Positions 45,376-53,444 of a stretch of 64,000 nucleotides of DNA are shown here, in pieces. The translations under genes were made by a program, and so were the position numbers. Below the pieces are notes generated by a model. That model was not told where the DNA came from. It did no database searches and was given only the letters and a program-made list of their open reading frames with translations. Origin of the DNA: Geodermatophilus marinus (GTDB lineage Bacteria > Actinomycetota > Actinomycetes > Mycobacteriales > Geodermatophilaceae); contig NZ_QVQH01000007.1 of assembly GCF_003428645.1 (NCBI RefSeq), positions 62,001-126,000 of the forward strand, written 5' to 3'. Numbering within the stretch: the stretch's first letter is position 1; every line of letters starts with the position of its first letter.

Positions 45376-45717
45376 TCAGTGCAGGCGGGAGCGCCAGTCG
45401 GCGGGGACCCGCCCGGCCGGGCCCGGCGCGGGCTGGTCGGTCGGCCGGGACCGGGGCGGGGCCAGCTCCGGGCCGCGGACCGCCCGCTCGGCGGAGAAGT
45501 CCCAGAACCAGGCCTCGCCGGGCTCGAAGCTGCGGACGACCGGGTGCCCGGCCTCGGCCGCGTGCGCCCGGGCGTGCCGGGACGGCGAGGAGTCGCAGCA
45601 GCCGACGTGCCCGCACGTCGCGCACCGGCGCAGGTGGAACCACCACCCGCCGAGCTCCTCGCACTCCACGCACCCGGTGCCGCTCGGCGGCACGGAAGGG
45701 TCGATCGCTGCGGTCAT
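45376..45717 (-). CDS. UBP-type zinc finger protein
   Basis: 113 aa. CVECEELGGWWFHLRRCATCGHVGCCDSSPSRHARAHAAEAGHPVVRSFEPGEAWFWDF contains all Cys and His of the ZnF-UBP fold, including the ubiquitin-tail pocket-like GEAWFWDF. In eukaryotes this fold binds the ubiquitin C-terminus; the bacterial ligand is unknown. From memory such genes often sit beside receiver-reductase fusions and their kinases, as here. Confidence 0.82.
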   Translation of the reverse strand: MTAAIDPSVPPSGTGCVECEELGGWWFHLRRCATCGHVGCCDSSPSRHARAHAAEAGHPVVRSFEPGEAWFWDFSAERAVRGPELAPPRSRPTDQPAPGPAGRVPADWRSRLH

Positions 45718-45881
45718 CGCCGGCCTCCGTCGTGGGTCCGCCGCCCACCGTAGGGACGCCGGGGCCCCACCGGAAGGTGCCGCCGGTCCGCGGCCCGGGT
45801 CGACGCGGGCGCCGCGGGGGCGTTCGATGGGGGCAGGTCACCAGGAGGGGAGCCGTGGGGGTCGGTCACCGGGAGGGGCGC

Positions 45882-46250
45882 ATGGGCACCGTCGCGCTGG
45901 GCGCGCAGGACTTCGCGGCGACCGTCGGGCGGCCGGGCATCGTGCTGGTCGACTTCCGCACCGAGCTGTCCGGCTCCAGCCGGGCCTTCGCGACCGTCTT
46001 CGACGCCGCCGCGCACCGGCACCCCGACCTGGTGTTCGCCACGGTCGACACCGAGGCCGAGGCCGACCTCACCGCGCGGGTCGGGGTCCGGGCCGCCCCG
46101 ACGCTCATGGTCTTCCGCGACGGCGTGACCGTCTTCGCCGAGCCGGGGTGGCTGCCCGGGGACTCGGTGGACCTGCTCATCGCCACCGTCCGCAGCCTGG
46201 ACATGGACGCGGTGCGGGCCCAGTTCCCGGAGCCGGTCACCGGCCCCTGA
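45882..46250 (+). CDS. thioredoxin-fold protein without active-site cysteines
   Basis: 122 aa. IVLVDFRTELSGSSRAFATVFDAAAHRHPDLVFATVDTEAEADLTARVGVRAAPTLMVFRDGVTVFAEPGWLPG follows thioredoxin residue by residue, cis-Pro included (AAPTLMVF), but the WCGPC position reads SGSS. It cannot do dithiol chemistry. ATG 45882 has GGGAGGGG upstream; a GTG at 45855 with AGGAGGGG is an equally placed alternative start. Confidence 0.78.
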   Translation: MGTVALGAQDFAATVGRPGIVLVDFRTELSGSSRAFATVFDAAAHRHPDLVFATVDTEAEADLTARVGVRAAPTLMVFRDGVTVFAEPGWLPGDSVDLLIATVRSLDMDAVRAQFPEPVTGP

Positions 46251-46294
46251 CCGCGGGCGGCCCCGCGGGTCTGTCGGCGGGCCGTGCCCGGGGC

Positions 46295-46300
46295 TAGCGT
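46295..46300 (+). promoter_or_regulatory. -10 box of the receiver-reductase operon
   Basis: TAGCGT in GGGGCTAGCGTGGCCG; 103 bases before the ATG at 46404. Confidence 0.35.
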
Positions 46301-46403
46301 GGCCGTCGCCGCGGCCGACGCCGTCCGCGGGCCGTCAGCCCCCGGGCCGCCCGCACGGCCCGGCTTGCCGCCCGGAGCACCCGGCGGTGCGACAGGAGGA
46401 CCC

Positions 46404-48062
46404 ATGCCCAAGCCGGTGCTGCTCAGCGTGGACGACGACCCCGGCGTCTCCCGCTCGGTCGCCCGTGACCTGCGCCGCCGGTACGGCGAGGAGTTCCGCG
46501 TGCTGCGCGCCTCCTCCGGCACCGAGGCGCTCGACGCGCTGCGCGAGCTGACCCTGCGCGGCGACCCGGTGGCGGCGCTGCTGGCCGACTACCGCATGCC
46601 GGGGATGGACGGCATCGAGTTCCTCGAGCAGGCGATGGACCTGATGCCGCGCGCCCGGCGCGCGCTGCTCACCGCCTACGCCGACACCGACGCGGCCATC
46701 GCCGCGATCAACGTGGTCGACGTCGACCACTACCTGCTCAAGCCGTGGGACCCGCCCGAGGAGAAGCTGTACCCGGTCCTCGACGCGATGATCGACACGT
46801 GGCGGTCGACCCCGGATGCCGCGGCGGACGGCGTGAAGCTGGTCGGGCACCGCTGGTCGGCGCCGTCGGCCCGCGCCCGCGACCTGCTGGCCCGCAACGC
46901 CGTCCCGTACCGCTGGTACAGCGTGGAGGAGCCCGAGGGCCGGCGGCTGCTCGAGGCGGCCGGCGCCGGCCCGGAGCAGCTCCCGGTCGTGGTCACCCCG
47001 GACGCCCGCGTGCTCGTGGCCCCCAGCGAGGCCGAGCTCGCCGCGGTGGCCGGGCTCGCGGTCGACCCCCGCGAGCAGTTCTACGACCTGGTGGTCGTCG
47101 GGGGTGGCCCGGCGGGGCTCGGGGCGGCGGTGTACGGGGCCTCGGAGGGGCTGCGCACCGTGCTCGTGGAGCGCGAGGCGACCGGCGGGCAGGCCGGGCA
47201 GAGCAGCCGGATCGAGAACTACCTCGGCTTCCCCGACGGCGTCTCCGGCGGGCAGCTCGCCGACCGCGCCCGCCGGCAGGCGGTCAAGTTCGGCGCCGAG
47301 CTGCTGCTGGCCCGCGACGTGGTGTCGCTGGAGGCGCACGGGCCCAAGCGGGTGCTGCAGCTCGACGACGGCCGGCGGATCGGCGCGCACGCCGTCGTGC
47401 TCGCCACCGGCGTCTCCTACCGCAGCCTGGGGGTGCCCGGGGTCGACGACCTCACCGGCCGGGGGGTCTTCTACGGCTCGGCGATGACCGAGGCCGCCGA
47501 GTGCGCCGACCGCGACGTCCTCATCGTCGGCGGGGCCAACTCGGCCGGCCAGGCGGCGGTCTTCTTCTCGCGGTACGCCCGGTCGGTGTGCCTGCTCGTG
47601 CGCGGCCCCTCGCTGGAGGCCTCCATGTCGGCGTACCTGGTCGACCAGCTCGCCGCGCTGCCCACCGTGTCGGTGCGGACCTGCACCACGGTGGCCGCCG
47701 TGCACGGCGACGGGCACCTGGAGGCGGTCACGCTCGCCGACGGCACCACGGGCGAGCGCGAGACCGTCCCCGCCGGCCACCTGTTCGTCTTCATCGGCGG
47801 GGCACCGCGCACCGGGTGGCTCGACGGCACCGTCGTCCGCGACGAGCGCGGTTTCGTGCCCACCGGCCCGGCCCTGGTGACCGGCGGCCGGCGCCCGCCG
47901 GGCTGGACGCCCGACCGGGACCCCTACCTGCTGGAGTCCAGCCTCCCGGGGGTGTTCGTCGCCGGGGACGTGCGGGCCGAGTCGGTCAAGCGGGTCGCCT
48001 CGGCGGTCGGCGAGGGCGCGATGGCCGTCACCCTCGTGCACCGGTACCTGGGGGAGACGTGA
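46404..48062 (+). CDS. receiver domain / glutaredoxin-like / thioredoxin-reductase-like fusion
   Basis: 552 aa in three parts. Residues 1-130 are a response-regulator receiver: SVDDDPG, phospho-Asp62 in LLADYRMPGMDG, Lys in YLLKPW. Residues ~140-220 resemble glutaredoxin (VKLVGHRWSAPSARARDLL through QLPVVVTPD), but the CPxC site reads SAPS. Residues ~230-552 are a thioredoxin-reductase-like flavoprotein: VVVGGGPAGLGAAVYGASEG, GGQAGQSSRIENYLGFP, VIVGGANSAG-like LIVGGANSAGQAA, and C-terminal FVAGDV. The CxxC redox pair of true reductases is replaced in GVFYGSAMTEAAE. Strong SD. The next gene, a sensor kinase, overlaps by GTGA and is the probable phosphodonor. Confidence 0.85.
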   Translation: MPKPVLLSVDDDPGVSRSVARDLRRRYGEEFRVLRASSGTEALDALRELTLRGDPVAALLADYRMPGMDGIEFLEQAMDLMPRARRALLTAYADTDAAIAAINVVDVDHYLLKPWDPPEEKLYPVLDAMIDTWRSTPDAAADGVKLVGHRWSAPSARARDLLARNAVPYRWYSVEEPEGRRLLEAAGAGPEQLPVVVTPDARVLVAPSEAELAAVAGLAVDPREQFYDLVVVGGGPAGLGAAVYGASEGLRTVLVEREATGGQAGQSSRIENYLGFPDGVSGGQLADRARRQAVKFGAELLLARDVVSLEAHGPKRVLQLDDGRRIGAHAVVLATGVSYRSLGVPGVDDLTGRGVFYGSAMTEAAECADRDVLIVGGANSAGQAAVFFSRYARSVCLLVRGPSLEASMSAYLVDQLAALPTVSVRTCTTVAAVHGDGHLEAVTLADGTTGERETVPAGHLFVFIGGAPRTGWLDGTVVRDERGFVPTGPALVTGGRRPPGWTPDRDPYLLESSLPGVFVAGDVRAESVKRVASAVGEGAMAVTLVHRYLGET

Positions 48063-49528
48063 GCACCGCCGAGCGCGGCCTGGCGCCGGCCGAGCTGCGC
48101 GAGCTGTTCCTCTTCGCCGACCTCGACGACGAGCAGCTGGACTGGGTCGCCGCGCACGCCGACGTCGTCGGGTACGACGAGGGGGCGGAGATCTCGACCG
48201 AGGGCGGCCCGGCCGAGTGCTTCCACGTGCTCCTCGACGGGACCATCAGCATGGTCCGGACCGTGGGCGGCACCGAGGTCGAGACCGTGCGCTCGTCCCA
48301 GCGCGGCGTCTACTCGGGGGCGGTGCAGTTCTACGTCGGCGACCGGATCGAGCAGGTCTACCCGGCCACGGTGCGGGCGGTCACCGACGTCCGGGTGCTC
48401 GCGCTGCCGGCGGCCGGCTTCGCCGAGGTGTTCCGGCAGTGGTACCCGATGGCGGTGCACCTGCTGGAGGGGCTGTTCTTCGGGCAGCGCAACCTCGCCG
48501 AGCTGGTGACCCAGCGGGAACGCCTGCTGGCCCTGGGCAAGCTGTCGGCGGGGCTGACCCACGAGCTGAACAACCCCGCCGCCGCCGCGTCCCGGGCGGC
48601 GGCGGCGCTGCGCGAGCGGGTGGCGGGCATGCGGCACAAGCTCGCGCTGCTGTCGGAGGGCCGGCTCGACGGCGCTGTGATGCGCGCCCTCACCGCGCTG
48701 CAGGAGGACCTCGTGGCCCGCGTCGCCGACGCGCCCGAGCTCACCGCGCTGGAGCGCTCCGACCGGGAGGACGAGCTCGCCGACTGGATCACCGACCACG
48801 GCGTGGGCGGGGCCTGGGAGCTCGCGGCGGTCTTCGTGCCCGCCGGCCTCGGCCCCGACGACCTCGACCGGGTGGCCGGCGCGGTCGCCGCGGACTCCCT
48901 GGAGCCGGCGCTGCGGTGGCTGTCCTACACCGTGGAGACCGAGTCGCTGCTGGTGGAGATCATCGAGAGCACGGCGCGGATCTCGAACCTGGTGGACGCC
49001 GCCAAGCAGTACTCGCAGGTCGACCGGGCGCCGCACCAGCCCACCGACCTGCACGCGGGGCTGGACGCCACCCTCGTCGTCCTCGGCGCGAAGATCCCGC
49101 CCGGCGTCACCGTGGTGAAGGAGTACGACCGCTCGCTGCCGGCCGTGCCGGCGTTCGCCGCCGAGCTCAACCAGGTGTGGACCAACCTGGTGGTCAACGC
49201 CCTCGACGCCATGGCGGGCGACGACATGGCGGGGGACGGCGGGGACGGCACCGGCACGCTGACCCTGCGCACCGGCCGGGACGGCGACTGCGCGCTGGTC
49301 GAGGTGGTCGACACCGGCCCCGGCGTGCCCGAGGAGCTGCGCCGGCGGGTGTTCGAACCGTTCTTCACCACCAAGCCCTTCGGCAAGGGCACCGGGCTGG
49401 GGCTGGACTACGCCTACCGGACCGTGGTCAGCCGGCACGGGGGTGACCTCCGGCTGCGCTCGCGGCCGGGCGAGACCCGTTTCCAGGTGCTGCTGCCGCT
49501 GGCCGAGCGGCCGGGCGCCGGGGGCTGA
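48059..49528 (+). CDS. histidine kinase with cyclic-nucleotide-binding domain
   Basis: 489 aa. Residues ~10-150 form a cNMP-binding/Crp-like sensor (GAEISTEGGPAECFHVLLDGTISMVRTVGG). HisKA with acceptor His in GLTHELNNPAAAASRAA; HATPase with ELNQVWTNLVVNALDAM, VDTGPGVPEE and PFFTTKPFGKGTGLGLDYA. No membrane segment. Its receiver partner is the fusion protein it overlaps. The cNMP-like domain lacks obvious proof of nucleotide binding; the signal could be another ligand. Confidence 0.83.
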   Translation: MSTAERGLAPAELRELFLFADLDDEQLDWVAAHADVVGYDEGAEISTEGGPAECFHVLLDGTISMVRTVGGTEVETVRSSQRGVYSGAVQFYVGDRIEQVYPATVRAVTDVRVLALPAAGFAEVFRQWYPMAVHLLEGLFFGQRNLAELVTQRERLLALGKLSAGLTHELNNPAAAASRAAAALRERVAGMRHKLALLSEGRLDGAVMRALTALQEDLVARVADAPELTALERSDREDELADWITDHGVGGAWELAAVFVPAGLGPDDLDRVAGAVAADSLEPALRWLSYTVETESLLVEIIESTARISNLVDAAKQYSQVDRAPHQPTDLHAGLDATLVVLGAKIPPGVTVVKEYDRSLPAVPAFAAELNQVWTNLVVNALDAMAGDDMAGDGGDGTGTLTLRTGRDGDCALVEVVDTGPGVPEELRRRVFEPFFTTKPFGKGTGLGLDYAYRTVVSRHGGDLRLRSRPGETRFQVLLPLAERPGAGG

Positions 49529-49540
49529 CCGCCCGGCGGG

Positions 49541-50005
49541 TCAGTCGCCCGCCAGGGCCAGCAGGACGCCGATGGTGAGCCCGACGGTGGTGTGCCCGAC
49601 CACGCCGCGGGCGTGGCTGACCAGGGGGTAGTCGGTCATCGTCGGCAGGGCCGTCCCCTCGTCGACCACCGCCCAGGCGGCGGCGCCCACGGTGAGCCCG
49701 GCGGCGACCGGGTGCAGCCCGCGCCGGGCCAGCAGCGCGGCCAGCACCCCGTAGGTGGTGCCGAAGGTCCGGTGCACGGCGAGGCCCACCCGGCCGGCGG
49801 TCGCGTCGTCGAGGTCGCGACCGGCGACCGCCCCCAGCTGGTGGCCGAGCTGGACGAGGGTGCCACCCGGCGCGATCTCGTCCTCCCGCTTGCGGGAGTC
49901 CTCGCTCTGGCGGGCGTGGAAGACGCCGGTGACGGCGTCCATGGTGCGGCTGGCGACGTAGCCGGCCAGCGCGCCGGTGACGAGGGTGCGGCGCAGCGGT
50001 GCCAT
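49541..50005 (-). CDS. small membrane protein, DUF1440-like
   Basis: 154 aa, four hydrophobic segments. LVTGALAGYVASRTMDAVTGVFHARQSEDSRKREDEIAPGGT, then GVLAALLARRGLHPVAAG, VGAAAWAVVDEGTALPTM and VGHTTVGLTIGVLLALAG. It resembles YagU/DUF1440-type proteins from memory. Good SD GGGAGGA. Function unknown. Confidence 0.6.
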   Translation of the reverse strand: MAPLRRTLVTGALAGYVASRTMDAVTGVFHARQSEDSRKREDEIAPGGTLVQLGHQLGAVAGRDLDDATAGRVGLAVHRTFGTTYGVLAALLARRGLHPVAAGLTVGAAAWAVVDEGTALPTMTDYPLVSHARGVVGHTTVGLTIGVLLALAGD

Positions 50006-50163
50006 GGGGTCCTCCCGGGAGGCCGAGAGCGGGCGGGTGCCCGGAGCCTCCCGCCGCCCCGACCCGGTCCGGTAGTGCCGGAGGTCATCGGGCACGGGGT
50101 GCAGGACCGGGCCGGGCGGGTAGCCACCGGGAGCTCACCGCCCCTGCACGTCTGGAGACGCCC

Positions 50164-51780
50164 GTGACGGCTCGGCCGCCCACCCGCGACGCACCCGGCG
50201 AGGCCGACCCGGACACCGACCAGCCCGACCCCCGCCGCTGGCGGGCGCTGTCGGTCACCCTCGTCGCCGGGTTCATGAGCCTGCTCGACGTCAGCATCGT
50301 CTCGGTGGCGCTGCCCTCGCTGCAGGCGGACCTCGCGGCCTCGCCGGCCACCGTGCAGTGGGTCGTCTCCGGGTACGCGCTGACCTTCGCGCTGGTGCTG
50401 GTGACCGCCGGCCGGCTCGGGGACGCCTTCGGCCGCCGGCGGATGTTCCTCGTCGGGCTGGCGCTGTTCGTGCTGTGCAGCGCGGCGGCCGGCGCCGCCC
50501 CCACCGTGGGGCTGCTCGTCGCCGCGCGCCTGGCGCAGGGGGTGGCGGCCGGGTGCCTCGCCCCGCAGAACTCCGGCCTGATCCAGCAGCTGTTCCGCGG
50601 TGGCGAGCGCGGCCGCGCGTTCGGCCTGTTCGGGGCCACCGTGGGCCTGTCCACCGCGATCGGGCCGGTGCTCGGCGGGCTCATCCTCGGGCTCGCCGGC
50701 GGCCCGGGCGGCTGGCGGTGGATCTTCTACGTCAACGTGCCGATCGGCGTGGTGGCCTTCGTGCTGGCCTGGCGGCTGCTGCCCCGCGGCGGCACCGGCC
50801 GGCCGGGCCGGGTGGACGGCGGCGGCGTGCTGCTGCTCGGGGCCGGCGCGCTGGCCCTGCTGCTGCCGCTGGTCCAGGCGGAGTCCGGGGGGCTGGGTCG
50901 CCTGTGGTGGCTGTTCCCGGTCGGCGGGGCCGTGCTGGCCGGGTTCGTCGCCTGGGAGCGCCGGGTGGTCGCCCGCGGCGGTGAGCCGGTGTTCGACCCG
51001 CGGCTGGTGACCCGGACCCGCGGCTACGGCATCGGCGCGGCGCTGGCCACCGCCTACTTCGTCGGCTTCAGCGGCATCTGGCTGGTCTTCGCGCTGTTCT
51101 TCCAGACCGGCCTGGGGTTCACCCCGCTGCAGTCCGGCCTGGCCGTCACCCCGTTCGCGCTGGGCTCCGCGGTCGCGGCGGTGGTGGCCGGCCGGCTGGT
51201 CGAGCGGTTCGGGCGGTGGCTGACCGTGCTGGGGCTCACCGGCGTCCTGGCCGGGCTCGGCGCGGTCGTGGCGGTGCTGCTCGTCGTGCCCGAGGGGGCG
51301 GTGGGCTGGGCGGTCCTCCCCGCGCTGCTCCTCGCGGGCCTGGGCGGCGGGATGGTCATCTCGCCCAACATCACCATGACGCTGCGCGAGGTGCCGGTGC
51401 GGCTGGCCGGCTCGGCCGGGGGCGGCCTGCAGACCGCCCAGCGGTTCGGCGGCGCCATCGGCACGGCGGCCCTGCCGGGGCTCTACTACGTGGTGCTCGC
51501 CGCCAGCGGGGAGGACCACCCGACCGCGGCGGCCGCCGGGCTGGCCGCGGCGCTCGTCGGCGTGGCCGTCGCGCTCGCGCTCGGGGTCGCCGACCTGCGG
51601 CGCGGGGCGGGCGGCGGCGACGATCACGACGACGATCACGACGGCGGGGGCGAGCGAGACGGCGGGGGCGAGCGAGACGGGGAGGGCGGCGGCGAGCGCG
51701 CCGGGGCGGGGGACCGGCGCCGGTCGGGGACGCCCGGCCACGACCACCTGCACGCCCACGGCCACGCGGCCCACGGCTGA
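50164..51780 (+). CDS. DHA2-family (EmrB/QacA) MFS exporter with His/Asp-rich tail
   Basis: 538 aa, 14 membrane segments. LLDVSIVSVALPSLQADL, motif A GRLGDAFGRRRMFLVG, motif C-like GPVLGGLILGLAGG, and LGGGMVISPNITMTLREVP are family marks. The last ~50 residues form a hydrophilic tail with DDHDDDHDGG repeats and end in GHDHLHAHGHAAHG, unlike normal DHA2 proteins, and may bind metal. GTG start with GGAG. Probably exports drugs or aromatic metabolites. Confidence 0.83.
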   Translation: MTARPPTRDAPGEADPDTDQPDPRRWRALSVTLVAGFMSLLDVSIVSVALPSLQADLAASPATVQWVVSGYALTFALVLVTAGRLGDAFGRRRMFLVGLALFVLCSAAAGAAPTVGLLVAARLAQGVAAGCLAPQNSGLIQQLFRGGERGRAFGLFGATVGLSTAIGPVLGGLILGLAGGPGGWRWIFYVNVPIGVVAFVLAWRLLPRGGTGRPGRVDGGGVLLLGAGALALLLPLVQAESGGLGRLWWLFPVGGAVLAGFVAWERRVVARGGEPVFDPRLVTRTRGYGIGAALATAYFVGFSGIWLVFALFFQTGLGFTPLQSGLAVTPFALGSAVAAVVAGRLVERFGRWLTVLGLTGVLAGLGAVVAVLLVVPEGAVGWAVLPALLLAGLGGGMVISPNITMTLREVPVRLAGSAGGGLQTAQRFGGAIGTAALPGLYYVVLAASGEDHPTAAAAGLAAALVGVAVALALGVADLRRGAGGGDDHDDDHDGGGERDGGGERDGEGGGERAGAGDRRRSGTPGHDHLHAHGHAAHG

Positions 51781-51820
51781 CCGGCGTCCGGCTGCCGCGC
51801 GCGGTGGTCCTCGACTCCTC

Positions 51821-51870
51821 GCGGGTCGGGTGGCGGGTCGGGTGGCGGGTCGGGTGGCGGGTCGGGTGGC
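51821..51870. repeat. 12-bp tandem repeat
   Basis: Four copies of GCGGGTCGGGTG in direct succession between convergent genes. Together with the hairpin at 51871 it fills the 125-base gap. Confidence 0.75.
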
Positions 51871-51897
51871 GGGCCGGGGCGCGGTACGCCCCGGCCC
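51871..51897. terminator. 11-bp GC stem-loop, bidirectional terminator
   Basis: GGGCCGGGGCG and CGCCCCGGCCC pair around CGGTA, between the exporter and the convergent LLM gene. No U-tract, as is usual for actinobacteria. Confidence 0.6.
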
Positions 51898-51905
51898 GCC
51901 GACGC

Positions 51906-53084
51906 TCACGCCTGGCCGGCCTTCTCCTTCTCGTACCGCTCGGTCATCGTGGCCACCGCCTGCATCTGGGCGGCGGCGTAGTCCTCCCGCTTGCCCATCG
52001 CCCACTCCTTGGCGTCCAGCGTCCGCTGCGCGTGGGACACGTCCCCGCCCTGGAAGTGCGGCATGACGTGCTGGGCGATGAGCTCCCAGGAGCGCTTGGT
52101 GGCCTGCGGGTTCGCCCACTCGTGGCCCAGCAGCAGCATGGCGCCGAAACCGCCGGACTGGTCCCACAGCCGCTGCACCTGGGCCCGGGCGTCCTCGACC
52201 GTGCCGATCGCGCCGATGCCGGCCTCGTTGATGAAGTCGATCATCTCCTTGGCGTCGCCGCCCTCGACCGCCATCTGCGGGAACGCGGCGGTCTTCTGGA
52301 AGTACCGGAACCACGTCTCGATGCCGTGCTGGACGTCGGCGTAGGCCTGCTCGCGGGTCTCGGCCACGTGCATGAGCCCGACCAGGCGCCAGTCGCGGCG
52401 GGAGACGGTCTGCCCGAAGTGGGCGGCCCGCTCCTCGACCACGTTCCAGTGGTGGGCGAGGGCGTCGAAGCCGTCCTTGGTCAGGGTCGCCCCGATCGAG
52501 AGCAGCCCGACCCCGTGCCGGCCGGCCATCCGCGGCCCGGTCGGGGAGGCGACCGCGGCGACGGCGATCTCGAAGCAGGGCTGGGTGTAGGGCCGCAGGT
52601 GCAGCCGTGCGTCGACCAGCTCGTGCGTGCGGGTCTTCGCGGTGACCGTCTCGCCGCGCAGCAGCCGCATGATGATGTCGAGGTCGACCTCGAGCAGCTC
52701 GCGGGTGTCGGTCGGGGTGAGCCCCAGCATCATCGAGTCGGTGGGCAGCGACCCGGGACCGCAGCCGAGCATGGCCCGCCCGCGGGTGAGGTGGTCGAGC
52801 AGGACCATGCGCTCGGCCACCCACAGCGGGTTGTGGTAGGCGATCGAGGTGACGCCGGTGCCGAGCTTGATGTGCCGCGTCCGCTCGGCGGCCGCGGCGA
52901 TGAAGATCTCCGGCGAGGCGATGATCTCCGTGCCCGCCGAGTGGTGCTCCCCGATCCAGGCCTCGTCGTAGCCCAGCCGGTCGAGGTGCTCGACCAGCTC
53001 CAGATCGCGCTGCAGGGCCAGCGTGGGGTTCTCCCCGGCGGGGTGGAACGGGGCGAGGAACGTGCCGAAGCGCAGCCTGTCCAT
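51906..53084 (-). CDS. LLM-class flavin-dependent oxidoreductase
   Basis: 392 aa bacterial-luciferase-like barrel. LRFGTFLAPFHPAGENPTLALQRDLELVEHLDRLGYDEAWIGEHH, RTRHIKLGTGVTSIAYHNPLWVAERMVLLDHLTRGRAMLGCGPGS match the family; relatives are annotated as limonene or other monooxygenases using reduced FMN or F420. Substrate not readable. ATG start with GGAGAG. Confidence 0.83.
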   Translation of the reverse strand: MDRLRFGTFLAPFHPAGENPTLALQRDLELVEHLDRLGYDEAWIGEHHSAGTEIIASPEIFIAAAAERTRHIKLGTGVTSIAYHNPLWVAERMVLLDHLTRGRAMLGCGPGSLPTDSMMLGLTPTDTRELLEVDLDIIMRLLRGETVTAKTRTHELVDARLHLRPYTQPCFEIAVAAVASPTGPRMAGRHGVGLLSIGATLTKDGFDALAHHWNVVEERAAHFGQTVSRRDWRLVGLMHVAETREQAYADVQHGIETWFRYFQKTAAFPQMAVEGGDAKEMIDFINEAGIGAIGTVEDARAQVQRLWDQSGGFGAMLLLGHEWANPQATKRSWELIAQHVMPHFQGGDVSHAQRTLDAKEWAMGKREDYAAAQMQAVATMTERYEKEKAGQA

Positions 53085-53150
53085 GTGCTCTCCTCGGAAG
53101 GGGACCTGGGTCCCGCGAACGTAACCGAGGTCACACCCCGAGCGGGAGTC

Positions 53151-53444
53151 TCAGGGCCCCGGCGACGGCGGGTGCAGGCGGCCGAACAGGCCGAGCAGCT
53201 GGTCGCGCACCGGCTCCGGCAGCGTCGGCGGCGGCAGCTGCGCCAGCGCGGCCGTGGTGGCGCGCACCTGCGCCAGGTACTCCACGCACGGGTCGCACAG
53301 CGCCAGGTGCGCGACGACGGCCCGCTCCACCGCCGGGGGCAGCGCGCCCTCGAGGTGCTCGGTGACGAGCTCGACGAACTCCTGGCAGGCCACCTCGAGG
53401 ACGGCGTCGCCCCCGGACCCGTCGACGCGCCGCGGTTCACCCAC
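53151..53444 (-). CDS. zf-HC2 anti-sigma factor
   Basis: 97 aa. The ZAS signature H-x3-C-x2-C is present in AVVAHLALCDPCVEYLAQV, preceded by CQEFVELVTEHLEGALP. It lacks a membrane segment, so it is a soluble anti-sigma like RsrA-type proteins. GTG overlaps the sigma-factor stop by eight bases; SD AAGGAG. It should hold the adjacent ECF sigma inactive until a redox or other signal. Confidence 0.8.
   Translation of the reverse strand: MGEPRRVDGSGGDAVLEVACQEFVELVTEHLEGALPPAVERAVVAHLALCDPCVEYLAQVRATTAALAQLPPPTLPEPVRDQLLGLFGRLHPPSPGP

Noticed and set aside
45882-48062. Functional thioredoxin/thioredoxin reductase pair
   Set aside because: Both lack the redox-active cysteine pairs, so normal disulfide chemistry is excluded.
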